A DNA stretch of 64,000 nt from Luteimonas sp. BLCC-B24 (lineage in GTDB: Bacteria; Pseudomonadota; Gammaproteobacteria; Xanthomonadales; Xanthomonadaceae): positions 179,498 through 243,497 of the forward strand of contig NZ_JAQQGN010000006.1 of the NCBI RefSeq assembly GCF_028550595.1, read 5' to 3'. The notes beneath the pieces are model-generated. The model was not told where the DNA came from, made no database searches, and saw only the letters and a program-made list of their open reading frames with translations. Position 1 is the first letter of the stretch; each line of letters starts with the position of its first letter. Below are positions 1-12,098 of the stretch, piece after piece. A program made the translations under genes and the position numbers.

Positions 1-397
1 AAGCACCGCATGTCAGCGCCGAACGGGAGGGCGCCCGGTCGCGCGCCTGCGGATCAGACCCGGGCGCGCCCTTTCGACCGCTGCCGCCGATCGTCGGTCG
101 TCAACCGGATGCTGCGCGCCGCGACGACGCGCGGATCGCTGCAGGTGCGGAACGGGTCGCCAAGCCGCAACGGTCAGCCTGGCCAACCGCGGCAGCGCGT
201 TTGATCACAGTGGAATGCGCGAGGCCGCGATGGTGGCCGACGTCCGGGCGACGGCGTCGGCTGGACGCACGCGAGCGCCTGCGTCCGGCCACGGGCAGCT
301 GGCCGTGCACGCAGCCCATCGCCGGTAGGCGGATGCCTGCAGCGCAGGCCCGCTCGGGGCTTCACGGCGCGGCCGCATCGAAGCCGCGCCGCTGCGG
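1..397. other. Gap at the left edge, downstream of secA
   Basis: I see no supportable gene here. Short open frames exist on both strands, but none starts with a convincing ribosome binding site or resembles a known protein. In relatives this position often holds a mutT-type gene, and no such protein is readable. The only structure I note is a GC-rich hairpin just past the secA stop, listed separately. Confidence 0.5.
366..390 (-). terminator. Weak hairpin after secA
   Basis: An 8-bp perfect stem (GGCGCGGC at 366-373, GCCGCGCC at 383-390) with a 9-nt loop begins 8 nt after the secA stop codon. No T-run follows on the minus strand, so it is at best an imperfect intrinsic terminator or a 3'-end stabilising hairpin. 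Confidence 0.3.
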
Positions 398-3151
<2,754 letters not shown>

Positions 3152-3205
3152 GTGGAATCCGGGTCCTGGAATCGACACGGCTCCGGCGGTTTCCCCCGAA
3201 GCCGC

Positions 3206-3231
3206 AAAAAAGAAAGGGCGCCGGGCGCCCT
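3206..3231 (-). terminator. Intrinsic terminator between the M23 peptidase gene and secA
   Basis: On the minus strand a 7-bp GC stem (AGGGCGC/GCGCCCT, 3-nt loop, 3215-3231) is followed directly by TTTCTTTTTT (down to 3206). It lies 73 nt after the M23 peptidase stop and 55 nt before the secA start. It should end the peptidase transcript and isolate secA. Confidence 0.8.
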
Positions 3232-3303
3232 CTCGTTGGCAACACGCATTGTAGCTTGGGGAGCCGGCGGGCGTTTTCAAGCCGCCGGCCGGCCTCCTTG
3301 CGC

Positions 3304-4215
3304 TTACTGGCGGCTCACGCCCATGTCGCCGAGGAACTTGCGCGGGTTCTGCACGCGGCCGTTTTCCCAGACCTCGAAGTGGACATGGGCACCGGTCGAG
3401 CGGCCGGTGGAACCGGCCTTGGCGATCTCGTCGCCGACGCGGACCAGATCCCCCACCTTGGCCAGATTGCGCGAGTTGTGCGCATAGCGGGTGACGTAGC
3501 CGTTGCCGTGGTCCACCTCGACCACGTTGCCGTAGCCGCCGCGCACTCCGGAATAGCTGACCACGCCGTCGGCGACCGTCATCACCGGATCGCCGGTCCG
3601 GGCGTCGAAGTCGATGCCCTTGTGGAACTGTCCGCCGCGGCCGAAGGGGTCGGCGCGATAGCCGTAGGACGACGTCACGAAGCTGCTGGCGACCGGCGAG
3701 CGCGACGGCATCGCGTTGCGCTCCAGGGTGCGGTCGAACAGCAGGGCTTCGAGCACCGAAAGCTGCTGGCCGGAATTCGCGAGATCGCCATCGAGGGTGT
3801 CGAGCCCCTGGAGCAGCCGGCGCGCGGGCATGTCGGAAGCCGCCTCGGGACCACCGATGCCGACCGGGCGGTCGAAATCGAACTCGCCGCCCTCGAGGCC
3901 GGCGCCGCGGGCGAGCCGGTCACCGAGGGCATTGAGGCGGTTGGCCTGCGCCTGCAGTTCCCCCATCCGCGCGGCGAGCGCATTGATCTCGCGCTGCGCA
4001 TCGCGGCGGGTCGCCTCGAGACTCTGCTCGTGGGCCGCGGCGACACCGTTGAGGCGGGCCATTTCGGCCGAATTCATCGCCGCCGCGCCACACATGCCGG
4101 CCGCAGCGATCACGATGGCCATCGAAGCGGGTTTGCGCCGGGCCAGGACGCGGGCGGTGCGGGCCACATGCGCGAGACGCGCGCGCATATCATTCAGAAG
4201 AGTGTGTACGGTCAT
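3304..4215 (-). CDS. M23 family metallopeptidase (membrane-anchored murein hydrolase-like)
   Basis: This is a 303-aa protein with one N-terminal membrane segment (about residues 30-47), a coiled-coil stretch (about 50-100) and a C-terminal LytM/M23 peptidase domain. The zinc ligand pattern is intact: H198-x3-D202 (FHKGIDFD), H245 (RYAH) and H277-V-H279. The domain should therefore be an active endopeptidase cutting peptidoglycan cross-links or stems in the periplasm. The start is the ATG at 4215; a TTG two codons upstream is less likely. The position between secA and dciA matches the Pseudomonas/Xanthomonas order. It is divergent from dciA with only 5 nt between the two start codons. The exact substrate is not visible from sequence. 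Confidence 0.9.
   Translation of the reverse strand: MTVHTLLNDMRARLAHVARTARVLARRKPASMAIVIAAAGMCGAAAMNSAEMARLNGVAAAHEQSLEATRRDAQREINALAARMGELQAQANRLNALGDRLARGAGLEGGEFDFDRPVGIGGPEAASDMPARRLLQGLDTLDGDLANSGQQLSVLEALLFDRTLERNAMPSRSPVASSFVTSSYGYRADPFGRGGQFHKGIDFDARTGDPVMTVADGVVSYSGVRGGYGNVVEVDHGNGYVTRYAHNSRNLAKVGDLVRVGDEIAKAGSTGRSTGAHVHFEVWENGRVQNPRKFLGDMGVSRQ
4188..4193 (+). promoter_or_regulatory. Candidate -10 box for dciA
   Basis: TATCAT (5 of 6 to consensus) lies 27 nt upstream of the dciA ATG, inside the 5' end of the divergent peptidase gene. No good -35 is visible at the expected distance, so this is only a candidate. Confidence 0.3.
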
Positions 4216-4220
4216 TGCCA

Positions 4221-4688
4221 ATGTCTGATTTCAGGTCCAGGTCCAAGCCCCTCCGCGTCGGCGCATCCCGTCTCGGGACCCCGACCGCCGCACTGGATGC
4301 GGCGCTGGAGGGCGCGTCGGCCGATCCGATCCGCCGGGCCATCTGGCTCGACGCACTGGACCGCCGCCTTGTTCCCCTGCTGCCTCCGGCGCTGGCGCCG
4401 CATGCGCGGCTGGCCAATGTCGATCGCAACAGGCTGGTCTTCCTCGTCGACTCGCCCATCTGGCACGCCAGGCTGCGCCTGTCGGCCGAGGTGCTGCTCG
4501 ACGCCGCCCGGTCCATCGGGCTGGATGTCAGCGACATCGTCGTCAGGACCTCGACCCGTCCGTTGCGCGCCCCTGCGGCCGATGCCGACAGGCCGCCGAT
4601 CGGCGGTGCACCGTCGGCCAGGTCGCGCGAAGCGCTGCAGGCGGTGCTGGCGTCGCTGCGACCGTCGGACGACGAGCGCGCGGACTGA
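4221..4688 (+). CDS. dciA: DUF721/DciA family helicase loader
   Basis: This 155-aa protein carries the DUF721 fold, recognisable in the stretch after residue 70 (LVFLVDSPIWHARLRL) followed by a disordered C-terminus. Members of this family (DciA) help load the replicative helicase DnaB in bacteria that lack DnaC. The location between lpxC and the M23-secA genes is the conserved one in Pseudomonas and Xanthomonas. ATG 4221 is chosen; a TTG at 4215 in frame would overlap the start codon of the divergent peptidase gene. No clear Shine-Dalgarno sequence is visible. It runs convergently towards lpxC; the 224-nt gap between the two stops contains an unusually AT-rich patch (about 4800-4822) but no clear terminator. 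Confidence 0.85.
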   Translation: MSDFRSRSKPLRVGASRLGTPTAALDAALEGASADPIRRAIWLDALDRRLVPLLPPALAPHARLANVDRNRLVFLVDSPIWHARLRLSAEVLLDAARSIGLDVSDIVVRTSTRPLRAPAADADRPPIGGAPSARSREALQAVLASLRPSDDERAD

Positions 4689-4912
4689 TTCGGGACCCCG
4701 ACTCCCCCGCGCCGGCGTCAAGGCCGGGTGAAGGGGACGGGGCATCCTACCGATCCGAATCGAGGCAAACGTTAAGCCGGCGCCAGCGATTCAGGCCGAT
4801 TTCGTTATTTATTGGTTAAATCCGCGCGCCATTGCAGGACGGAACGCCGCCGTGCGGGCGTTTCCGGCGGATCGGACGGGCGCAACGGTCGCGACGAGCG
4901 CCGCGCGGAAGT

Positions 4913-5821
4913 TCAGGCAGCGACCGGGCTGCCGTAGGTCAGCGGCGCCGGCGTCGCGGCGTCGAAGGTGACCGTCTCCCAGGCCTCGCGTTGCTCGAGC
5001 AGCGCGCGGACCAGCTTGTTGTTGAGCGCGTGTCCCGACTTGTAGCCCTTGAACAGGCCGAGGATCGGATGACCGGCGAGATACAGATCGCCGACGGCGT
5101 CGAGGATCTTGTGCCGCACGAATTCGTTGGCGTAGCGCAGGCCGTCGTCGTTGAGCACGCGGAACTCGTCGAGCACGATCGCGTTGTCCATCGACCCGCC
5201 GAGGCCGAGGTTGCGCTCGCGCATGTACTCGAGATCACGCATGAAGCCGAACGTGCGTGCGCGGCTGACCTCGCGGATGTAGGCCTCGGTGGAGAACTCC
5301 ACCTCGGCCCGCGACTGCGCGAGCGGAATCGCCGGGTGGTCGAAGGCGATGGTGAAATCGAGCTTGAAGCCGTCGTAGGGTTCGAAGCGGGCGATCTTGT
5401 CGCCTTCGCGCACTTCGACCGGCGCCAGCACGCGGATGAAGCGTTTGGGCGCGTCCTGCTCGACCACGCCGGCCGACTGCAGCAGGAACACGAACGGACC
5501 GGACGAGCCGTCCATGATCGGCACTTCGGCCGCGGACAACTCGATGTAGAGATTGTCGACACCGAGGCCGGCCAGTGCGGACATCAGGTGCTCGACCGTC
5601 TGCACCTTGGCCACGCCCTGGGTGAGGCCGGTGCACAACGTGGTCTCGGTCACCAGATGGCCGTCGGCCGGAATTTCGATGACCGGGTCGAGATCGACAC
5701 GACGGAACACGATGCCGGTATCGGGCGCCGCGGGACGCAGGGTCAGGAACACCTTTTCGCCGCTGTGCAGGCCGACGCCTGTCGCGCGGATGACGTTCTT
5801 GATGGTGCGTTGCCGGGGCAT
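4913..5821 (-). CDS. lpxC: UDP-3-O-acyl-N-acetylglucosamine deacetylase LpxC
   Basis: LpxC is the zinc-dependent deacetylase that performs the first committed step of lipid A synthesis in the cytoplasm. The 302-aa product matches the family length. The catalytic and zinc residues line up one position before E. coli numbering: H78 (VEHLMSAL), H237 and D241 ([10 protein letters not shown]), with H264 in the GHALNNKL motif. ATG 5821 gives the canonical start [11 protein letters not shown]. It follows ftsZ as in E. coli but is separated from it by 319 nt with a candidate terminator and its own -10 element, so it is probably transcribed independently of the dcw operon. Regulation by FtsH proteolysis, known in E. 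coli, cannot be judged from this sequence. Confidence 0.98.
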   Translation of the reverse strand: MPRQRTIKNVIRATGVGLHSGEKVFLTLRPAAPDTGIVFRRVDLDPVIEIPADGHLVTETTLCTGLTQGVAKVQTVEHLMSALAGLGVDNLYIELSAAEVPIMDGSSGPFVFLLQSAGVVEQDAPKRFIRVLAPVEVREGDKIARFEPYDGFKLDFTIAFDHPAIPLAQSRAEVEFSTEAYIREVSRARTFGFMRDLEYMRERNLGLGGSMDNAIVLDEFRVLNDDGLRYANEFVRHKILDAVGDLYLAGHPILGLFKGYKSGHALNNKLVRALLEQREAWETVTFDAATPAPLTYGSPVAA

Positions 5822-5888
5822 GGGGATTCCGGTGTGGGGAGGTTCCGCGCAGCCGCCGACTTCAGGCCGTCATCGGAATGGGGGGCAG

Positions 5889-5894
5889 ATTATC
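5889..5894 (-). promoter_or_regulatory. Candidate lpxC -10 box
   Basis: GATAAT on the minus strand (5 of 6 to TATAAT) lies 67 nt upstream of the lpxC ATG in an otherwise GC-rich gap. Only a weak -35 (GTTCAG-like) is visible, so confidence is limited. Confidence 0.4.
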
Positions 5895-5982
5895 ACGCGC
5901 TCCGCTGAACCTGAACGGAAGTCCGGGCACGGGCGGTCCGCTCCAGGCACGGCATCACCCGCCTGTGGTGCGAATCGCATCG

Positions 5983-6019
5983 GAAGAAAACCGTCCACCG
6001 GGCCGACAGGCCCGATGGA
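5983..6019 (-). terminator. Candidate terminator of the dcw operon after ftsZ
   Basis: On the minus strand an interrupted stem (TCCA + CGGGCC pairing with GGCCCG + TGGA, 4-nt loop, 5994-6019) is followed by CGG and then TTTTCTT. It lies about 120 nt beyond the ftsZ stop codon. Confidence 0.5.
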
Positions 6020-6140
6020 CGCAAAACGACGGCACGCGGACAACGTGCCACCGGCAGTACGAGGACATGTCGGGCGCCCGGGCGCGACCGCCGCACCGAC
6101 GTCACCCGGACCCGGCGCGGCGCGTCACAGCCCGACGCGC

Positions 6141-7412
6141 TCAGTCGGCCTGGCGGCGCAGGAAGGCCGGAATGTCCAGATAGTTGTCGTTGCCGAAATC
6201 GGCGACCTTCGGCGCCTCGTTCGCTTCGGCGCGCGCCGGGGCCGCACGGCCGCCGGCCTGCGCACTGTGACCGCGCAGCGAGGCCGCGATGCTGTGGCCC
6301 GGGCTGTAGGCGGCCACGGCGTCGGAGGCGTCGTCGATCAGCATGCCGGTGGTGCCGTCGCGGACACCGCGCTGGGTGTTGCTGATCAGCTGCACCTGCG
6401 GCTTGCCGCGGTTCGCGCCCTGGCCGTCGTAGCCGCTGGCGCGTGCCGGGGCGCGGTTGAGGCCGGTGGCGACCACGGTCACGCGGACTTCGTCCTGCAT
6501 GTCGGGATCGAGCACGGTGCCGATGACGATGGTCGCGTCTTCGCTGGCGAAGTTCTCGACAGTGCGGCCGACCTCGTCGAACTCGCTCATCGTGAAGTCC
6601 GCACCGGCGGTGATGTTGACCAGGATGCCGTTGGCGCCGGCCAGGTTGACGTCGTCGAGCAGCGGATTCTGGATCGCCGCCTCGGCCGCGGCCTGCGCGC
6701 GATCGTCGCCGCGGGCGTGGCCGGTGCCCATCATCGCCAGGCCCATTTCGGACATCACGGTGCGCACGTCGGCGAAGTCGACGTTGATCAGGCCCGGACG
6801 GACGATCAGGTCGGCGATGCCCTGCACGGCGCCCAGCAGCACGTCGTTGGCGGCGCGGAAGGCCTGGATCATCGTGGCGTTGCGGCCGAGCACGGTGATC
6901 AGCTTTTCGTTGGGAATGGTGATCAGCGAATCGCAGTGCGCCGACATCTCCTCGATGCCCTTGAGCGCGACCTGCATGCGGCGGCGGCCTTCGAACGGGA
7001 ACGGCTTGGTGACCACGGCGACGGTCAGGATGCCCATCTCCTTGGCCAGCTGCGCGACGACCGGCGCGGCGCCGGTGCCGGTGCCGCCGCCCATGCCGGC
7101 GGTGATGAACACCATGTCGGCGCCCTGCAGCGCGTCCATGATGATCTCGCGGTCCTCCAGGGCGGCCTGACGACCGACTTCCGGGTTGGCGCCTGCGCCC
7201 AGGCCCTTGGTGACGCTGCTGCCGAGCTGCAGCTGCAGCTTGGCGCCGCAGTTCTTGATCGCCTGCGCATCGGTGTTGGCGGTGATGAACTCCACGCCGT
7301 CGACGCTGTTGTTGACCATGTGGGCGACCGCGTTACCGCCGCCGCCGCCGACGCCGATGACCTTGATCACCGCGTTGGGTGCCATCTTTTCCACGAGTTC
7401 GAAATGTGCCAT
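6141..7412 (-). CDS. ftsZ: Cell division GTPase FtsZ
   Basis: FtsZ is the tubulin-like GTPase that polymerises into the cytokinetic ring. The 423-aa product is slightly longer than E. coli FtsZ (383 aa). The signature GGGTGTG is at residues 108-114 and the catalytic T7 loop is at 210-215 (N210, D212, D215). After the globular core (to about 320) comes a variable linker. The conserved C-terminal peptide ([12 protein letters not shown]) then provides the FtsA/ZipA binding site. ATG 7412 has a GAGG-type ribosome binding site about 10 nt upstream. It is the last gene of the dcw operon, and the 207-nt gap to ftsA is mostly filled by an inverted repeat that could affect the ftsA-ftsZ transcript. 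Confidence 0.99.
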   Translation of the reverse strand: MAHFELVEKMAPNAVIKVIGVGGGGGNAVAHMVNNSVDGVEFITANTDAQAIKNCGAKLQLQLGSSVTKGLGAGANPEVGRQAALEDREIIMDALQGADMVFITAGMGGGTGTGAAPVVAQLAKEMGILTVAVVTKPFPFEGRRRMQVALKGIEEMSAHCDSLITIPNEKLITVLGRNATMIQAFRAANDVLLGAVQGIADLIVRPGLINVDFADVRTVMSEMGLAMMGTGHARGDDRAQAAAEAAIQNPLLDDVNLAGANGILVNITAGADFTMSEFDEVGRTVENFASEDATIVIGTVLDPDMQDEVRVTVVATGLNRAPARASGYDGQGANRGKPQVQLISNTQRGVRDGTTGMLIDDASDAVAAYSPGHSIAASLRGHSAQAGGRAAPARAEANEAPKVADFGNDNYLDIPAFLRRQAD

Positions 7413-7433
7413 GTCCGTTGTCCTCGGTGTTTT

Positions 7434-7618
7434 AGAGCCGTGATTGGGGATTCGGGATTGGGGATTCGAAGAAACGAATCCCGCCTCGTATCGCCATCCG
7501 GCGTGTTGTTAGTTGTTGAACCTACTCGCTACCACGTCCCGCTTGCCGTCCTGCTCTTGCTCTTGCGTTTGCTTCTGCTTCTTCGAATCCCCAATCCCGA
7601 ATCCCCAATCCCGGCTCT
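7434..7618. repeat. Heptad inverted repeat A between ftsA and ftsZ
   Basis: Two arms (7434-7473 and 7579-7618) form a 40-nt inverted repeat with a single mismatch (7441/7611). They are separated by a 105-nt spacer that includes a CTCTTG/TTGCTT-rich tract. Each arm contains four tandem heptads of the type GGGATTS (7440-7467 and 7585-7612). The right arm starts 2 nt from the ftsA stop codon. Copies of the same design occur at 8867-8960 and 32065-32155. Confidence 0.9.
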
Positions 7619-7619
7619 T

Positions 7620-8855
7620 CTAGAACTCGCCGTTGAACCAGGTCTTCAACTTCCGCAGGAATCCGCCCGCGCGTCCCGACGAAATCACCGGCCGGCGCGG
7701 GTGTTCGATCTGGCTGCCCATCAGCAGCAGACCCACACCGCTGGCGTGCACCGGATTGCCCACCACTTCGCCCAGGCCGGTCACGTGCTGCGGAATGCCC
7801 ACGCGCACCGGCATCTGCAGCATTTCCTCGGCCAGTTCGACCACCCCTTCCATCTTCGCGGCGCCGCCGGTGAGCACCATGCCGGCGCGCACGTGCTGCT
7901 CGAAGCCCGAGCGGCGCAGTTCGGCCTGCACCATCTCGAAGATCTCCTCGTAACGCGCCTGCACCGCCTGGGCCAGGGACTGGCGCGGCAGGCGACGCGG
8001 CGGTCGATCGCCGACGCTCGGTACCTGGATCGACTCCTCGCTGGTGGCCAGTTGCGCCAGCGCGCAGGCGTAGCGGACCTTGATCTGCTCGGCTTCCGGG
8101 GTCGGCGTGCGCAGCATGTGCGCGATGTCCTCGGTGACCTTGTCGCCGGCGATCGGCAGGCTGGCGGTGTGGCAGATCGCGCCCTGCACGAACACCGCGA
8201 GGTCCGTCGTGCCCGCGCCCATGTCGACCAGCACCACGCCGAGCTCGCGCTCGTCGCTGGTCAGGACTGCCGTGCTCGATGCCAGCGACGAGAGGATCAG
8301 GTCGTCGATCGACAGGCCGCAGCGCTGCACGCACTTGCTGATGTTGGCCGCCGCCGACTGCGCGCAGACCACGAGATGCGCATGCACTTCGAGCCGCACG
8401 CCGGTCATGCCGACGGGGTTGCGGATGCCTTCCTGGGAATCGTCGAGCACGTACTCGCGCGGAATCGCGTGCAGGATCTTCTGGTCGGCCGGAATCGCGA
8501 CCGCCTTGGCGGCGTCGAGCACGCGGTCGAGATCGGACCAGGTCACTTCGTTGTCGCGGATCGGCACGATGCCGGGCGAATTGCGGCACTGCACGTGATT
8601 GCCCGAGATCGACGCGTAGACCGAGCGGATCTCGCAGCCCGCCATCAGCTCGGCCTCTTCGACCGCGCGCTGGATCGACTGCACCGTCGATTCGATGTCG
8701 ACGACCACGCCACGCTTGAGGCCGCGCGATTCGTGGCTGCCGATGCCGATGACCTCGATCGGATTGCCGGGCGAGTACTCGCCGACCAGCGCCACCACTT
8801 TCGAGGTGCCGATGTCGAGTCCGACGATGAGCGTCTTGTCGCCTTTGCGGTTCAT
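7620..8855 (-). CDS. ftsA: Cell division protein FtsA
   Basis: FtsA is the actin-like ATPase that tethers FtsZ filaments to the inner membrane and recruits later division proteins. The 411-aa product starts [20 protein letters not shown] with the phosphate-1 motif at about residues 14-20. A phosphate-2 motif (VLVDMGAGTTDLAVF) and an adenosine motif region (VLTGGAAKMEGV) are also visible. The C-terminus ends in an amphipathic helix (FLRKLKTWF), the expected membrane-targeting sequence. The ATG at 8855 overlaps the ftsQ stop by 4 nt. Only repeat-derived sequence lies upstream of the start and no Shine-Dalgarno motif is evident, so translation probably depends on coupling to ftsQ. Confidence 0.98.
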   Translation of the reverse strand: MNRKGDKTLIVGLDIGTSKVVALVGEYSPGNPIEVIGIGSHESRGLKRGVVVDIESTVQSIQRAVEEAELMAGCEIRSVYASISGNHVQCRNSPGIVPIRDNEVTWSDLDRVLDAAKAVAIPADQKILHAIPREYVLDDSQEGIRNPVGMTGVRLEVHAHLVVCAQSAAANISKCVQRCGLSIDDLILSSLASSTAVLTSDERELGVVLVDMGAGTTDLAVFVQGAICHTASLPIAGDKVTEDIAHMLRTPTPEAEQIKVRYACALAQLATSEESIQVPSVGDRPPRRLPRQSLAQAVQARYEEIFEMVQAELRRSGFEQHVRAGMVLTGGAAKMEGVVELAEEMLQMPVRVGIPQHVTGLGEVVGNPVHASGVGLLLMGSQIEHPRRPVISSGRAGGFLRKLKTWFNGEF

Positions 8856-9667
8856 GTGTAAGTGCCGGGATTCGGGATTCGGGATTCGGGATTGGAGAAG
8901 GCGGCTGTGGCGTTCGGTGCAATCGCTGCCCCCAATCCCGAATCCCCAATCCCCAATTCCGGGTTCGCCCAGACGAGAGCGAACCCGTTCGTGTAACGCA
9001 GGTCCGCACGGGTCAGCGACTCGGTGCGGGCGGCGACCAGGTTCGGCAGCATCCGCGCGAACCGGGCCAGGCGCAGGCGTGCCTCCTGGCTGCCGACGAT
9101 GACGTCGGTGCCGTTCGACAGCGTCAGCTGCCAGCTGCCGCGCGCGTCGAGCACCACGCTCGTGACCTCGACGCCGGCCGGGCGGAACAGGTCGCGCGAT
9201 TCGTTGTAGAGCGCCACGATTTCGGTCACCCGGGCCTCGGGGCCATCGAAGCGCGGCATTGCCGCGGGCACCTCGACACCCTCGGCGGAGAACAGACGGC
9301 CGCGCGTGGACAGCAGCCGGTTCTCGCCCCAGTGCGCGAACGGCACGTGTTCGGCGATGCGCACTTCCAGCACGTCCGGCCAGCGCTTGCGCACGTCGGT
9401 GCCGGCCACCCACGGCAGCCGCGCGACGTCGCGCTGGGTCTGGGCGAGGTCGATCGCGAAGAAACCACGCTGCGCGTGCGGCAGCACCGTCTCGCGCACG
9501 CGCGCCACGTCCACCTGCTCCAGGCCGTCGTTGATCCGCAGCACGCGCAGCGGCCAGCGATCGGCGCCGATCCAGCCATTGAGCACGGCGACGACCGGCA
9601 GCGTCACCAGCGCGAGCGCCAGCGTCCAGGCCAGGATGCGTGCAGCGATGGCGAACGCCTGGCTCAT
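8852..9667 (-). CDS. ftsQ: Cell division protein FtsQ with repeat-encoded C-terminal tail
   Basis: FtsQ is a bitopic inner membrane protein that scaffolds the FtsQLB complex at the septum. The 271-aa product has a transmembrane helix near residues 10-32, a POTRA domain (about 40-110) and a beta domain ending at the strand [10 protein letters not shown] (to about 233). After that the residues are odd: about 236-267 are encoded by the heptad inverted repeat at 8867-8960. They read as [10 protein letters not shown], a short spacer, then [11 protein letters not shown]. The ATG at 9667 overlaps the ddl stop (ATGA), and the TGA overlaps the ftsA ATG. The core needed for FtsB binding looks intact. 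An original stop codon was probably lost when the repeat arrived. Confidence 0.95.
   Translation of the reverse strand: MSQAFAIAARILAWTLALALVTLPVVAVLNGWIGADRWPLRVLRINDGLEQVDVARVRETVLPHAQRGFFAIDLAQTQRDVARLPWVAGTDVRKRWPDVLEVRIAEHVPFAHWGENRLLSTRGRLFSAEGVEVPAAMPRFDGPEARVTEIVALYNESRDLFRPAGVEVTSVVLDARGSWQLTLSNGTDVIVGSQEARLRLARFARMLPNLVAARTESLTRADLRYTNGFALVWANPELGIGDSGLGAAIAPNATAAFSNPESRIPNPGTYT
8867..8960. repeat. Heptad inverted repeat B inside the 3' end of ftsQ
   Basis: The left arm 8867-8894 is GGGATTC three times and then GGGATTG. The right arm 8933-8960 is its inverted counterpart, again four heptads with small variations. The spacer is 38 nt. The element lies within the ftsQ reading frame, and the left arm ends 12 nt from the ftsA start codon. 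Confidence 0.88.
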
Positions 9668-10638
9668 CGCGCGGCGGTCTCCTGCGGCAGCGTCGCTTCC
9701 AGCACACGCCAGCACAGCGCGGCGTAGTCGATGCCGATCTGCGCGGCCGCCTTGGGCACCAGTGAATGGCTGGTCATGCCGGGTGCGGTGTTGATCTCCA
9801 GCAAGAGAAGCGCGCCGGTGCGACGGTCACGCATCACGTCGACCCGGCCCCACCCACTGCAGCCCGCCGATACGAATGCGTCGACAGCCAGCGCCCGGAT
9901 GCGCTGCTCGTCGTCACCGTCCAGGCCCGGACACATGTATTGGGTGTCGTCGGACACGTACTTCGCCTCGTAGTCGTACCAGGCGCCTTTGGGCACGATA
10001 CGGATCGACGGCAACGCGCGTGGACCATCGATGTCTTCGATCACCGCGACGGTGAGTTCATCACCCTCGACCATCTGCTCCATCAGCAGTTCGCCGGGAT
10101 AGCGCGCAGCGAGCTCGACGGCAGCAGCCAGATCGGCATCCTCGAACACTCGGCTGATGCCGACGCTCGAACCTTCCTTCGACGGCTTGATGATGACCGG
10201 CAAGCCGATCTCGCGCGCGGCCGCGTGCACGTCATCTCCCGGCTTCATCCGGCGGTAGCGCGGCGTCGGCAGGCCTTCGCTCATCCACACCTGCTTGGTG
10301 CGGATCTTGTCCATTGTCAGCGCCGAACCGAGCACGCGCGAACCGGTATAGGGAATCGCGAACGCGTCGAGCAGGCCCTGCACCACGCCGTTCTCGCCGT
10401 CGCCGCCGTGGAGGATGTTGAACACGCGGTCGAAGCGGCCGGCGACGATCTCGCTCGCCAGCGCCGGCACACCGTCGACGGCGTGCGCATCGACGCCGCG
10501 CGAGCGCAGCGCGTCGAGCACGCCCTGCCCCGACTGCAGCGAGACCTCACGCTCGGAACCGGGACCGCCGAGCAGCACGGCGACGCGACCGAACACGGCC
10601 GGATCGGTGAAGCGCGGCGGCGACAGGGTGAGGCTCAT
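9664..10638 (-). CDS. ddl: D-alanine--D-alanine ligase
   Basis: This enzyme joins two D-alanines in an ATP-dependent reaction to supply the terminal dipeptide of the peptidoglycan stem, in the cytoplasm. The 324-aa product has the ATP-grasp architecture. Visible motifs are an N-terminal [15 protein letters not shown] loop, HGGDGENG near residue 80, the ATP-binding loop [14 protein letters not shown], and the C-terminal [10 protein letters not shown] metal-binding and substrate motif. Its position between murC and ftsQ corresponds to the DdlB branch. Both ends use ATGA overlaps, so it is translationally coupled to murC and ftsQ. Confidence 0.97.
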   Translation of the reverse strand: MSLTLSPPRFTDPAVFGRVAVLLGGPGSEREVSLQSGQGVLDALRSRGVDAHAVDGVPALASEIVAGRFDRVFNILHGGDGENGVVQGLLDAFAIPYTGSRVLGSALTMDKIRTKQVWMSEGLPTPRYRRMKPGDDVHAAAREIGLPVIIKPSKEGSSVGISRVFEDADLAAAVELAARYPGELLMEQMVEGDELTVAVIEDIDGPRALPSIRIVPKGAWYDYEAKYVSDDTQYMCPGLDGDDEQRIRALAVDAFVSAGCSGWGRVDVMRDRRTGALLLLEINTAPGMTSHSLVPKAAAQIGIDYAALCWRVLEATLPQETAAR

Positions 10639-12098
10639 CGCGCACCCTCCACGGACACGCGCGGCTGGAAGCCGGATTGCACGAGCTGCTGGACCGCCGC
10701 GCCGATGTCGCCGGCGCCCATCATCAGCAACAGGTCGCCGTCCTGCAGGATGTCCGGCAGCACGTCGGTCAGGGCCTCGGCATTGCCGACCACCACCGGC
10801 TCGATGCGGCCGCGCGCGCGGATCGCACGTGCGAGCGTCTTCGCATCCGCACCGGCGATCGGCGCTTCGCCGGCCGGATAGACCTCGGTGAGCACCAGCG
10901 CATCGACATCCGACAGCACGCCGGCGAAATCGTCGAACAGCGCGCGCGTGCGGCTGTAGCGGTGCGGCTGGAAGGCGACCACCAGCCGGCGTTCCGGCCA
11001 GCCGCCACGCGCGGCGGCGAACACCGCGGCCAGCTCCTTGGGGTGATGGCCGTAATCGTCGACCAGCTGCACGCGCGCGCCGGAGGGCGTGACCAGTTCG
11101 CCGAGCAGATTGAAGCGACGGCCGATGCCCTCGAACTTGCCGAGCGCGGCGACAATCGCCTCCGGTGCGACACCGAGCTGCCAGCCGATCGCGGCGGCCG
11201 CGAGTGCGTTGAGTACGTTGTGATGACCCGGCAGCGCGAGGTGCGCCTCGATGCGCACGTTTTCCGGCAGGCACAGGGTGAAGCGCATCGACGCGCCCTC
11301 CTGGCGAATGGCCTCCGCGCGCACGTCGGCCTCGTCGGAAAGACCGTAGGTCATCATGTGCCGCGGCACGCTGGCGGCCAGGCGTGCGACTTCCGGATCG
11401 TCGATGCACAGCACGGCCAGGCCGTAGAACGGCAACCGGTGCAGGAATTCCGAGAACGCCGCCTGCACACGGGCGAAATCGCCGCCGTAGTTCTCGAGGT
11501 GATCGGCGTCGATGTTGGTGACGATCGCGATCAGCGGGTTGAGCCGCAGGAAGCTGCCGTCGCTCTCGTCGGCCTCGGCCACCAGCCAGTCACCGCTGCC
11601 CAGACGTGCATTCGCGCCGGCCGCCAGCAACTGCCCCCCGACGACGAAGGTCGGATCCATGCCGCCCTCGGCGAGCACGCTGGCGGTGAGCGACGTGGTC
11701 GTGGTCTTACCGTGGGTACCGGCCACCGCGATGCCGCGGCGGAAGCGCATCAGTTCGGCCAGCATCTCCGCGCGCGGCACGATCGGAATGCGCTGGGCGC
11801 GCGCTTCCATCAGCTCGGGGTTGTCGTGACGGATGGCGCTGGAGACGACCACGCAGTCGGTACCGAGCACGTTCGCGGCGGCATGGCCCTTGTGCACGGT
11901 GGCGCCCAGACGTGCGAGACGCCGCGTGGCCGCGCTGTCGGCCGCATCCGAGCCCGACACCGTATAGCCCAGCGTGCACAGCACTTCGGCGATGCCGCTC
12001 ATGCCGGTGCCGCCGATGCCGACGAAATGGACGCGGGAGAAGACCTTGGCGAAGTCTTCCTTGGACAGGCCCCGGGTGTCGTGGAGGCGGCGGATCAT
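10635..12098 (-). CDS. murC: UDP-N-acetylmuramate--L-alanine ligase MurC
   Basis: MurC adds L-alanine to UDP-MurNAc, the first stem-peptide step. The 487-aa protein has the Mur ligase layout: an N-terminal Rossmann domain ([15 protein letters not shown], about residues 23-37), the ATP-binding P-loop GTHGKTT at 127-133, and a C-terminal domain with the conserved DDYGHHPKE segment. The ATG at 12098 overlaps the ftsW stop by 4 nt (ATGA). In relatives murG lies between ftsW and murC. Here the overlap leaves no room for it. Confidence 0.98.
   Translation of the reverse strand: MIRRLHDTRGLSKEDFAKVFSRVHFVGIGGTGMSGIAEVLCTLGYTVSGSDAADSAATRRLARLGATVHKGHAAANVLGTDCVVVSSAIRHDNPELMEARAQRIPIVPRAEMLAELMRFRRGIAVAGTHGKTTTTSLTASVLAEGGMDPTFVVGGQLLAAGANARLGSGDWLVAEADESDGSFLRLNPLIAIVTNIDADHLENYGGDFARVQAAFSEFLHRLPFYGLAVLCIDDPEVARLAASVPRHMMTYGLSDEADVRAEAIRQEGASMRFTLCLPENVRIEAHLALPGHHNVLNALAAAAIGWQLGVAPEAIVAALGKFEGIGRRFNLLGELVTPSGARVQLVDDYGHHPKELAAVFAAARGGWPERRLVVAFQPHRYSRTRALFDDFAGVLSDVDALVLTEVYPAGEAPIAGADAKTLARAIRARGRIEPVVVGNAEALTDVLPDILQDGDLLLMMGAGDIGAAVQQLVQSGFQPRVSVEGAR

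Larger units (their letters stand above)
5822..6140. other. Gap between ftsZ and lpxC
   Basis: This 319-nt stretch holds no credible gene. On the minus strand it contains a candidate ftsZ terminator (5983-6019) and, closer to lpxC, a GATAAT -10-like element. It therefore looks like the end of one transcription unit and the start of another. Confidence 0.6.

Noticed and set aside
10..204. Small open frames near the left edge
   Set aside because: They are Arg-rich, lack ribosome binding sites and have no similarity; not supportable as genes.
3152..3280. N-terminal extension of SecA starting at 3280
   Set aside because: The extra residues do not resemble SecA and would cross the intrinsic terminator; the ATG at 3151 gives the standard start.
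5553..8861. 1102-codon plus-strand open frame opposite lpxC, ftsZ and ftsA
   Set aside because: It spans several real genes and their gaps on the opposite strand and has no recognisable motif; it is an antisense shadow.
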